From positions 14,276,531 to 14,340,530 of the forward strand of contig NC_091019.1 of the NCBI RefSeq assembly GCF_041296385.1: DNA of 64,000 nt, read 5' to 3'. Below are positions 39,731-51,098 of this stretch, one piece after another. Source of the stretch: Aphelocoma coerulescens (lineage: Eukaryota > Chordata > Aves > Passeriformes > Corvidae). The notes below the pieces were generated by a model. That model was not told where the DNA came from. It was given only the letters and a program-made list of their open reading frames with translations, and did not search any database. A program made the position numbers and the translations under genes. Within the stretch, counting starts at the first letter, position 1; the number at the start of each line of letters is the position of its first letter.

Positions 39731-41285
39731 AAAACTTCAGGAGACAGATGGCCTTAGGCTAAAGTGGGTCCTCAGAAAAGGCTTTATACATATTGTCCTG
39801 CCTCTCAGTCTGTTGCAGGCATGTGGTATTGTTAATAATATAGTATTGAAGATGATGTACAGAATGAAATAGGTCTAGGCTCTTCTTCTTCTCTTGATCC
39901 TTCCCTGCAGAGAACATCAACTTTGGTGTTACTGGTTTTGGTAGGAGCACTTGAAAGAAATCTCAGATCAGCATTTAGCAACTGTATCCAGCCACATGCA
40001 AACTGATGAATCTTTGAATGAAAACGGCAATTCCAGCTGACAAGTAAAAGCAGCATTTGCATTGTCCATGAGACAACAATTGCTTCCTTGGCTTACCAAG
40101 TTTTGATTGCTTTATATCAACTCTAATAACTATAATAGGACTAATGCAAAGGTGGTGTTCAGGTTAACTGAATTGATGAAGAGACACAAGTAAACTAGAT
40201 AAAGTTTCATAATGGGTAACAAATCAATGCCTAAGGTAAAACTGAGCTTGAGAGCTTCAACAGGAAGAGGGATGCTGAGGTGAAGTTTTGGAGTTTGGGT
40301 GTTGGAAGAACTGTTTTACATGTTCCTTTACTTATCTGTACACCCAGGATTTGATATAGGAAACTTTACTGGCCTAGTCCTGTCCTGCAAGCCATAAAAT
40401 GGGAGGACAAGGTGTGACCTGATAAAGGCATAATAGCATTGCAGCAAAACAGCACAGGGAAAACTTGCAGGTTTAGAGGCAAACAAAATGTACAGTTTGT
40501 CTCTTCAAAGTAGAGACTAAAAGCTTTGATTGGAAGTTTATCTCTTTCTGTAGTGAGTGGAAGCTTCGATTGTGCTTTGTGGAAAAGAAAGCAGATTTCT
40601 TACAAAGTTTGCTAGACAAGAATTAAATGTAGTTTGTTTTGATTGTGTGCATCTATGATGGAGAATCCAGCAATAGTGAGTGAAAACCTAGAATGATGTA
40701 TGTATTATCTCCTTGTTGTTAAAGCAACCTTATTGTGGAATTTCTGTTATAGATTCATGTACTAGGTTGAAACCTACAAACCAAACCATGGCAATTCAGT
40801 TTGCTAGGTACACAAGGGAAATAACACTTCCAGTGTGAAATAACTTTTAGAGTTGTGAAGTCAAGTGGCCTTTTTCAAATTTTTAATATCTCAAGAGAGA
40901 AGACCATTCACTGTATCTTAGACCAGTCTTATATTTGGTTTTTTACATTTCTTTGCCTAATAAAACCTGATGTTTATACTGGCTGAACTAGTAAGAAATA
41001 CTAGCAAGAAATGGAGAAAAAGAAGAGATACTTCAAGCCCCTATCCCAGAAAACAGATTTATTCCTACTGCTATATATTCTGTGAGAGAAAACCAGTGGG
41101 AGTGCAAGAGCATCTTAAGACATTCCCCCAGTTTGTACCATTGATTTAAGCCGAGATTATTCTCGTGGTTTTTCTGACTCAGCCACACGTGAGGCTTTTG
41201 GACCAGGAGTGTAGGCAGTGCTGTACAGCTGAATGTATGTGACAGGGAGAGGTGTCATCTCAAAATAAAAAAGACACATTTTTGC

Positions 41286-41472
41286 CATGAGAAAAATCAT
41301 TCACTGGAACAGCCTCCCCAGGGATGTGGTAGTGTCCCCATTGCTGGAGGTTTTCAAGATACAGTAAGACAGGATCTTCAATAATCTCATCCAGGGTCCC
41401 TTTCCCACAAAGGGTTGGGCAGGTTGATCTTTCAAGGTCCCTTTCAACCTGGGCTGTTCTGTGATTCAGTGA
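41286..41472 (+). mobile_element. CR1 LINE 3' end, sense, different subfamily look
   Basis: About 187 bases match a CR1 3' region: TGGAACAGCCTCCCCAGGGA, GCTGGAGGTTTTCAAGATAC, then CAACCTGGGCTGTTCTGTGA. The 3' UTR wording (TCCCTTTCCCACAAAGGGTT) differs from the copies at 1716 and 31808, so it is probably another subfamily. It is 5'-truncated and non-coding. Confidence 0.9.
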
Positions 41473-42681
41473 TAGTAAGTAGGAAAAAGATGGAGAACAG
41501 CAATAATACTTTGTAAAGTAAATAAAACATTGTAAAATAAGAGGTGTGTAAACCTTCATGCCAGTCTCAGCTTCTTGATTTTCTGGGAGAGGAAGTTTCT
41601 ATCTTGGTTTGCACCTATGTCTTCTATTAAAAGGTATTGAAGTAAAATGCGATTTTCTTCACACAGCCATAAAATTGGGAATGTCATTTTGTGTGTGTGC
41701 AAGCAAATGTGCCTGTATGTGTAAGACTGCAAAGTTTGAAAAGTTCTGCTTTACTGTCATTTCTCCTGTGAAATTGAATTCTTTCTGTATGATGCATCTT
41801 AAAGAACTGAAAACACTTTCAGGGGCCTGCCACCCAAATAGCCTCTTAAAAACATCTGAAGATCTAAAACATGACAAAGCAGGGAGATGCCAGACATTCT
41901 TCAGCCTGAGATATGTTTACTTCTTCAAGGAAGCTGCTTAGGAATCCAGCACAGTATTGTCCTGGATCTTAATCCTGGCTGTGATCTTAGCATGTACTGT
42001 TTGTATTAACTAGAAAAATATAAAAAAAGTCCTTTCTCCCATTGCTTTCTTCTGCCTGTTGTTCTGTCCATCTCTGTCTTTGCATTGCCAATTACTCATG
42101 ATGGACAAAAAGGCACTTTTCCTTTGTTTACTTTGTCTCAATCAATTTCTTTTAGAAACTGAAGCTGCTTCCACCAGTGAACATAAGGGCTGCACATCCA
42201 GGTCTTGCAAACCATTCATCTGATCCCACATAAGGATCATGTTCATGCTATTCCAAAAGCAGAAACCTTCGTTAGCACTCACTGTTTTCAACCATCTGCA
42301 GCTCAGGCCTTTCCAGGTCCAGGAGCTGTACAGGATTATCACTGTACCTCTCTTCTAAATGCATCTAATCTCTGTTTGAACTGAATTATTGTGTCCCAGT
42401 TCTTTTACAACTTCCTTTAGTAACAAAATCAATTATTTAATTGTATACTGTTGTGAAGGGACTTCTTTTCTACTCAAACCATTGCTTAATAACTGCTTTT
42501 GACATCCTTATCCATATGTACCGTGAGCAATTGTGGGCAAATAATTAGTAGACCATCTTCTTCAGTCTATTCATCCTTTTCTAATCTGTTTCTATCCAGA
42601 AGTGTCTTTTTTGCATGGAAACCATTTGCAATTTCTGATCACTCTTTCTCCTAGGAACCATTTATTTGGTTTTAAGTTGTT

Positions 42682-42763
42682 GGGGTTTGTTGTTGGGGTT
42701 TTACTGGGGGGGGGGGGGGGGGGGGGGGGGAGGTGGTGTTCTTGTTTTGTTTGGGGTTTTGGG
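42682..42763 (+). repeat. Poly(G) run (G25) in G-rich context
   Basis: Twenty-five consecutive G at 42706-42730, preceded by two GGGG runs and followed by GG pairs, GGGG and GGG within 33 bases. This is a potential multi-quartet G-quadruplex on the + strand. The run length is prone to sequencing and assembly error, so the true length may differ. Confidence 0.9.
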
Positions 42764-45700
42764 TTTTTTGAGATGTGACTAGAACTGTTTTAAAGTTTTG
42801 AGCTCATATTCTATGCTGTTTTCAGCTTTTTACTAGTAAATATTAACATTTTTGCCTTTTTGGCTGCTGCTGAATGCTGTTTTCAGAGAACTATTCAAAA
42901 TTACTCTGCTCTCTTACCTGACTTGTAAAACACAATGATGGACTCTTATTTAGCTAAGTGTATTCTACATTTGTTTTTTTCCCATGTGCATTGATTTGCC
43001 TTTTTCACCTGACATTTTATTATTCAGGTGCTCAGTATCCCATAAACTACCTTGGCTGTCTTTAGATCTGATTTTCCCATCTTGTCTTTAATCATGTGTA
43101 CAGATCCACTTTTCCAGATTCTTCATGACTATGTTGAACACCTCTACCTGTGGAAGTGTAATCTCTGCAGCACACAGAGCAACTTCTGTCCTTTATTTTC
43201 TTCCTTCAGTTACAAGAGGTATTTCTCTTTTGTCCTGTTAGAGCAGTTTCCTTAAGATGCTTGGTAAAAAATTTTGACAAAACCTCTCTTTGAAAAATAC
43301 ATGTGCCTGTATTAAAATGCATGTTGATTTCTGTAAAGGAATTTAATGAAATAGCAAAGTTTAGATTGCTGGACAGTCCTGTATTAATTTATCATTCTTG
43401 TATCTGGATCTATTTAGTAATAAAATATTACACTGATTTCTTATCTAGGACAGTTATTATCTAAAAGTTAGGAACTAGGATGGAAGTGATAACAAAATTA
43501 TAAAGCAGTAAGTCCCTCAAATCATTGTTTTGTTTGGGCAGAAAAACAAAGCAGCTCAAGGTCAACATCAAAATATTGAAGGAGGTGTTTGGAAAGAATG
43601 GGTATCCTTCATACTGTGTGCCTTTATCTCAGTCTCTTTAAGGCTTTTTATTTGCCTTCCACTACCTTAGGTAGATAATGCACAGCTTTTTGTCTCGGCA
43701 TTTGCCAGAATGTTGTCCAGAGGCACTCTAAAACTCCAAAACCTTGATTAACAATAAAACTTTTGAAGAATTGGTATTTTAGCATCTCTTCTATTAAAGA
43801 TTAGTTTTATCTATGTAGATCTGTGGTACTGTTAAAATTACAATGAGCTCCTATATCTTCTTTAAAGAGGTATTTTCTAAATACTTTACCTGGTTTTGTA
43901 TTTTTTATTTCGTAATATATTATAGCACTGAATCTTTTTCATTCCACAATTTTCTACAACCATTTTAAAGTTTTAATGTTGGGTCCCATTACTTTAATGC
44001 AACCTTGTTCATTTTATTTGATATAAAGAAAGAAAAAAAAGTTCAGGTAATAAATCCTAATGTATGCAGACTGCATACTTATTGTATACAAATTGTTTCT
44101 AAATAGGCAAATACAGCATGCCATTTTGATTCATCATATATAGAGTTATAAAATTAGCATAACTAGATACACATCACAATTTCTTAGTAATGACAATAGC
44201 AATACTGAGTTTTGGCATAGCTGATAAAGTGTAGTGAAAGAGAGCTAAGGTCCATTTAGCTCAGTATCAAGATACAGCTGATGCTCCTTTCCCACTTTGT
44301 CTCCTCGCTCCTCTTCCAGGAGATATCAGACTCTCAGCAGCTGCAATGGAACAGGAGATATTGTACAAACTCAGTCATTTGCCCCAGGGCTGAACTGCTG
44401 GTTGTGAACTGAGGGACTGAGCTGCAATTCTGTGCCTTATTCACTGCTCTTACTGCAGACAGGGAGTGCCCTGAAAAAAAACAGACAACAATTGCAGTAG
44501 GTCTGCTATTTCTGTGGCAAATCTTGACCCGTGGCATGTCCTGGAGTTTTTTCAAAGTCTCATAGAATATGAGTAACTCTGCTCCTTTTATGCCCTTCTC
44601 ACATCCCCTATTTTCATTTTAGGTTTTGAGGTAAAAATGTCAAAAGTAGTATATAAAATGTAACCCCCAAAGCACAGAATTCTCTTTGCCTGCAGAAGTA
44701 GTTCTCTGGTATAAGCTCATCTCTTTCCTAGGGCCTCCATGCGCACAACACTGCTAAAACCATACCAAATTAGTGTGGATTTTTTTAGATGTTGATGAGA
44801 TGAGATTGTGCATAAAGCTGGTACAGTATTTTTTTGGATCAGCTCCTGGATATAATCAGGAATGGAATGGTGTTGGCTAAATAATTTTATCAGGGAAAGA
44901 TTTTGACAAAGGACATGAGGAACATTTTGCTACATTTGGCTTGTGCTATTCCAGAAGAGCAGAGCTGTTGTTTTCCTCAAAGCTTTTTTCTGAACTGTCT
45001 ACTTACCCAGAAAAATGCAGGGTTTTGGTACAGTATGTGCCAGTCAATGCATAAAAAATTCCTTTTTTGTTATGATAGCTTTGATTTTTGTTATTAAATT
45101 TCCTAGTCCTGGGTTTTGAGGAACAATCACTGAAAATGGCAGAGATAAGGTTAGCAAACTATGTTTTCTCAGAGTGTTGTATATGGTAGCCCTCTAAAAG
45201 AAAATGAGAAATTACCTTTCTTACCATGTTTTCTAGAAGATGCAAGCCAATAAGGATAGTTTCCCAATTAGAATGCAAATTGTAAAGCTCCTGAATCTAG
45301 AATTTAACAAGCAGCCAAAAAAGGCCTCCTTTTCTTCCTGCTGAGAAGAGTTTAAGAGGAATTATGTACTTCATTCGCTTAAATCATCAAAGGTAAGCTT
45401 TGATGTTGCACATTTGGAAATGCTGACTTCAGTCTAGTCCATATGCAGAATACATCTGTATTTCCTTAAAGTGAGGAAACCAGAAGTAGATGGTTAAATT
45501 CTCCTTCAGGTCCCCAGTGTGAATACCTGGAAGACAAAGTCAAATGGAATGGTTTTGGTGCTTTTGAAGTGGGTGGTGTAAGAGAACATTTAATTCTTTA
45601 CTTTTAAGGATGCCTGAAAAATAAAACGTTGACTTGTCTTTTTTTTGCTTTTTAGCATTACTATGTGCTCCCAGTCCTGAGATTCTGTGGGTAGAAACTT

Positions 45701-47439
45701 TGTATGATGTAGTGGAAAGGCAGCTCTGGAGTTGGTTTGGGTTTGTTTGGTTGGGTTTTTTTGGTACTAGCAATAATCCTTTGTTCCTCATTTTGGATTC
45801 TGATGGCGTGCAGAACTTCCAGAACACAGGAAATGGGGTCTTGCTTCTCTTTTCTCACAAACAACTGCTTGCTTTCATTTTCAGACCATCCTTTCTGCAA
45901 GTCAGCAAATCTTTTTTCTGAAGTGATAAACTAGTATGCTTTCTCCCTTTTCCCCATATTAAAATAAAGAGCTCAGTTTGAATTTTCCTGAAGCTACCTC
46001 ATCTGTATGCCAAATAAGGACAAAAAAAGGCAAATTATTTACCCTGTAGTTTTGACCATGGATTCTTGACTGCAGCCAGTGGGAAGTCTCCTTCTGGCCA
46101 CACAGAGTTCAGGCCGAGTAGCTGATTTGGGGATCTAAGAGCAGGAGAGAACCATGACACTTCTCAAGTCAGAGATGCAGCCAGAGATTACCTGAGAGAG
46201 GCTTGCAAGTGCTACCTGAGGTTAAGTCTCTCTCTTGGGATACTGGTATTTTCAAGCTAGGAACAGTAGGCAGAACACTAATCAGATGAAGCATCTGTGT
46301 AGTCAGTCAGTTGTACTGGTAATATGATGCACTGCTCTGCTAAAAGTTTCAGTCAGAACTCAGCTGTCCTCAGTCTTTTGATTTCAAGGCTTTGTTTGTG
46401 TTGGGAGTTTGGAACATGCACCAATTCAGATCAGAAATCTGAGCAAAGTATGAAAAGCCACTGTGTGGGCTGCTTGCAAAAGGCTTAATCTCACAAAGTT
46501 CACCAAATGTTATTTATGACTGAAGTTTATCTCAGTGATGTGGCTGTGTTATAAAATAACCTTTTAAAGAATGCAAATCAGTATTTTACTCTGTAAGATA
46601 TAAGAACAGCCATGTCATGAGCATGCCTGGTGAAAGAGTCTCTGTATGATGTGTGCAATTTGGGGTATTTATTTTACCTCTGTCTTAATTACTACATCAT
46701 CCTGTCTAATGCAACACCTTTGCAGCCCTCAAAACTGCTTCAGTAAGCCCAATTAGCAAAAGAGGGACTCTGAGGAATTTGTTGCTGATTCAGCATGTGC
46801 CTCATTGGTGGGTCATCCAATCCAATATATTGCTGACTTGGCCAGTAAAGTGCACGTGGCATATCTTTGCTAAATGCATCAGTAGCAAGGTGATCTTGCT
46901 GTCTCTGAATATTGTGGGTCTTAGCTTTTAAATACCAGTACAAAAAAACCCAAAAAAATTTTTAAAAAATCAAGCTTCATCCAAGCTACTGAAAGTCTGC
47001 CTTTACATAGTACATAAGTTGAACTGTGCTGTAAATATGCTGCCTCTTCCTATCACACCTTCTAAAAATTAAATTTAAATTAAAAACGACATCATTTGTG
47101 AATGCTTACTGTAAGAACTTCATACTGTGAAAATAACACTGTGTGACTACATCTGAAGGGTTCTTGTCAGGGTATTTCTAATGTGGTCCCAGAAACGTAC
47201 TGTCAGTAGCAAGGAATAACACAGCACACAGAAAGCTGCAGATGATTCAGCAATACAGGCAGAAGACCTTCTGCAAGTTGTGTTTGCAGAATCTTGTATT
47301 GCATTAATAGATCTTTTGAGAAAGAAAGGGCTTTTGGCTCCAATTCTGCATTGACATCACACCTCAATCACACACTGAGGACTTCCTCCCCCACTCCACC
47401 TCTTTGGAGGATACTGAAATTGAACAATCATCCTTTGCA

Positions 47440-47480
47440 TATTATTATTATTGTTATTATTATTATTATTGCTGTTGCTG
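47440..47480. repeat. (ATT)n trinucleotide repeat
   Basis: ATT units with one GTT interruption, followed by three GCTGTT-type units. The array is imperfect. Confidence 0.9.
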
Positions 47481-49961
47481 TTCCTGTTGTGTCTATTTTT
47501 AGAGCTAGATATTGATAAGAGAAATTAGTCTTGCTGCTGGCTTCAAAATTGTGTCTGTTTCCAGGAAAAAAGCTTAAAAGGTGGCATTACAAGATGTTAC
47601 TGCTTTTTCACACTTCTACATCATATGCTGGCAGGAAGGAAGAGGTGACATGATGAGCTTTGCTTTTTCACAGATGACTAGGCCTGCAGATTTAATGTGT
47701 ACTCTAGGAATAAAATTGGACTTTTTCTAGCAAAAGCAACAATACTTGTGAGCTAATATGCAGCATCCCTAGATCCAAGTTGGGACATTATAACCTGGAT
47801 GAGTGAACTACCAGATGTGTGGAAAAAATTAAGCAGTCAAAGTCCACACAATGGCTGTTTATTTGAATAAGTTGATATTCTAGTTATTCTTGTCCTGGTA
47901 TACATCAATATTTGAAAAAAAATAGGTAGACTAGGATCCATAATTCTTTTCTCATAAAAAGGACGTGAACACACATTCATGCTCTTTCAACGTGTGTTCA
48001 GTTTTGCAATGCAAAAATAGGTGTCCATGTATCACTAAAGTATGCAAATGTGAATCTGATTGTGTCCAGGAAGCATAAAGTGGGAATAAAATGCTTGTTT
48101 TGCTGCTTTGCCATTTATCTGTGTAAGATGGAAAGCCAAGTATAATCTCCCTGCTTAAAAGCCCACAATTGCATTCTAAATCCCAAAGAAAGCTATTTAT
48201 TGTTGGTTTGTTCAACAAAGTATGCCCTCTGGGATTACCCTTTGTGATTGGGAAAGAAAGAATTTTGTTTAATTTCTTCATTTGGAAAATTTTTTGCTCG
48301 ATGAGTAACAAGACTCCTGGGTCACTAAGCAATAGTGTTTGACCCTGATTGCCTTCAACTTATTTGTGTTCCTAAGTCAGGCCTTTGGTAGCTGTTTTTT
48401 CCAAATTATGCAGTTGATATCCTGCTGCCCTGCAAAGCAGAATAATTTATAGAATGTTTTTATGTAGAAATTGCTTTCAGAAATTTTACTTCATGTAGAA
48501 ACCTTAAGGTTTTTCTTAAAAAAGGATGAATAGACACCAAGGAACACTATTTTTTTTCCTGTAATCTTATTGGTCTCCCCTCCACACAAACATATTTGTT
48601 CTCTTTTTACATTGACTAAGAATATAGTCAAGTGGCAATTTCAGAAAATATCGTCTCAAGCTCCCACCTCTGCCTACACCATAGACAAAAATAAATGTGT
48701 AACTAGAATGTGATGTATAATACATGCAGCCCAGACAGCAGAAACATATCCAGGTTTCTCCAAATATGTGAGAAGGAGTAGAAGAAAGAAACCCAAGTGG
48801 CTCTGTGACTGAATACATGATGCTCATTTAGGCAAAGCCTGTGGAGTGGTATCATTATCTCCTGGTGCTTTGAATGGTACAATTTCTGTTGGGTGAGTTA
48901 TCAGTGCAAAGGCCCTCCATCAGAGGGGTCCTTCAGCACCACGCAACAAAGAGCAGCACTGCCTCCTGAATGAGTTTTCTTTGAAATAGTAAGTTGTCTA
49001 GGAGGAGGAAGAGAGCAACATTTTTTACTCGCATATAATTTGTTGTTGTTATTGTTATTTTATCCTATTTAAGGTCACTGCCTTATGTTGTAACAGGCTT
49101 TTTTCCAGGTACTTCCTAGCTCTGGGTTTCTTTTGAACCACCCTCCTGAAAGCCACTTAGTGTACTGTTCTCCCACTCTTATCTTCACACTTTCTTATAT
49201 GCTGTTCCTTATGCTTAGAAATCCTTATTCTCCATGCCAAATATCCTCCCACTCTATATTCACATTCTTCCTTTAAACTGCATTTCCTTAAAGTCTATCA
49301 AAAATAATCTGCAAGTTAAGAAATATAGCAACTACGCCTTGAGATCTGACAGTCTTCTGATCATCAGATTTGCCGCTGTTGGCTGAATTCTTTAACTTAT
49401 GCATAATACTGAATAAATCAGGGATTCATTTTTCCTTAATATCACATGTACTGTCTTTATCACTATTTTAAATCTTACTTTTAAAATTTTAATTTTATTT
49501 TTAAATACCCCAAAGTTCATCCCAACTGGTTTCCTAGAGGCCACCTAGCTGAACAGTGCTTCTTGTTGGCTTGTTCTTGCTTTTCTAGCTGAAAGTCCAC
49601 CAATGGATAAAAAAATGAGGTCAGTAAGACATCCTTCTCATAAGAGAGCTGAGTCCAGTATCTTAGGTACAGATTTAACCAGATAAAATTACCATTTTGG
49701 AGTTCTGTCTCAAGAATATTTGTTCAAAGAAAAGCCCCAGAATGAATAAAAACTACAAATGAACCAGAACTTTTTCTTTTTTCTGAACTTGTATGCAATT
49801 CTTAAAACCATTTGTTTTCACAGGGAGTTAGTGCTGCTTATAACCTCCTTTCCTTACATTCTTTTTAGTGCTAGATAAAAAAAAGCCCTGAAAAGAAAAA
49901 TTTGCATCCAAAACAGAGTAATTTATAAAAGTTTGATTTAGGCAACATTAACTCCTACCTG

Positions 49962-49979
49962 CCCCCTCCCCACCCACCC
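49962..49979 (-). other. Compact G-quadruplex motif on - strand
   Basis: C runs of 5, 4, 3 and 3 bases separated by single bases. The - strand therefore has four G runs with one-base loops, the arrangement known to give very stable parallel quadruplexes. A run of nine or more A follows immediately. No gene is linked to it. Confidence 0.75.
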
Positions 49980-51060
49980 ACCAAAAAAAAAGTGGAATTG
50001 GGAAATTTTCAGGCTGCCTAAAATAGGCTTACCTTAAAAGAAATACCTTTTTTTAAAATCTGGGTCTACTAGTCTAAAATGCTTGTGAAATACTGCTTCT
50101 CAGTGTTTCTAAAATATGTACATTCTTCATCTGTTTGCTGATTGTCTGCAGCATAAAATTCAGCCTAGGATTCTTGCAAGGAAAAAAACAGGGGTTTTAA
50201 GCCACTCCTCCAGATGCTTTGCTGCAAGAGAAGTAAATCTAATCACTGACTGCTAACAAAACATAAACTGTAAAAACATTGCTAAAACAAATGAAGCTTT
50301 ACAGGAAAAAAAAGTGCTATTTTCAAACACAGTTATGATCTTTTAATAAGTCTGAAATTTCCATTTAGCTATGTCAAAGTGATTGCCTGTGAGCAAAATC
50401 AGGTCCAATTGCTTTTTCTCTTAATGTATCAAGGAAAAGCTAAAGCTGGGACCAGAATGGATCCTTCAGGAGTTAAATACAGAACTCTCAGAAAACATTT
50501 TCCACTAAACTCTTTCAGAGTTAGTTTTCAGATTTCTTTAAACTCTGATGTAAATTTTTTAATTCATAACCAAACCAAATGCCTTGCTGGTCTTGTTGGA
50601 CCAGCATCACCTTTCACCTCCAAACTTGGTTTTCAAGTCTCACCAGAGTCATGACTACCCATTACTGGAGATATTCTCCCAGGATGCAAATCAGGCTGGA
50701 CATGCATCAAAACATTTAGTTTCCACCTGACCTAGCTTTTCCTTTCTCTCACTCAAGCAGGTTATTGAAAACCATGCAGTTTTCTGTGTTCCTGAGCTAT
50801 GAGGAAAACAGGAAGCAGAAAAGGAGATTCTTTCCTGTCATGCTGTTCTGTAAATCAAGTCCTACGTGTGTAGCTTGTAGTTCAAAGGAAGTCTGCAACC
50901 ACTGAGTTTGAGGGAAGGTTTTTAGAGGTTTTATTTTCCTTCAGCTTTTGCTAGTTTCTTCCTTTAAAATATTTTTGGGACAGAATTATTCACATTTATC
51001 CCTTGTCTCTGAGGCTACAACCTGGAAGTGTTCTGATTGTCAAGAAGTATTACTTGAGTG

Positions 51061-51098
51061 GCTCAGGAATTAATCTCAATGCTCAGGAATTAATCTCA
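51061..51098. repeat. Two-copy direct tandem duplication
   Basis: GCTCAGGAATTAATCTCA occurs twice in succession with a 20-base period and no mismatch over 18 bases, which implies a recent local duplication. Confidence 0.9.

Larger units (their letters stand above)
32385..41285. other. Non-coding stretch, no supported gene
   Basis: No gene supported. Three - strand open frames lie end to end at 32944-33730 with several CpGs but no family signature. Weak + strand exon-like segments near 35900 and 36900 were considered and not accepted. Low-complexity sequence occurs at 35285-35309 (C-rich), 37191-37210 (T), 37860-37870 (A) and 39692-39730 (CAAA/CCAA). Confidence 0.5.

Noticed and set aside
44562..44582. 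CATAGAATATGAG resembling a CR1 3' end
   Set aside because: Too short, and the following sequence does not continue the CR1 match.
47952..48332. 126-codon open frame on the - strand
   Set aside because: No motif, composition like the surroundings, and several such frames are expected in 64 kb.
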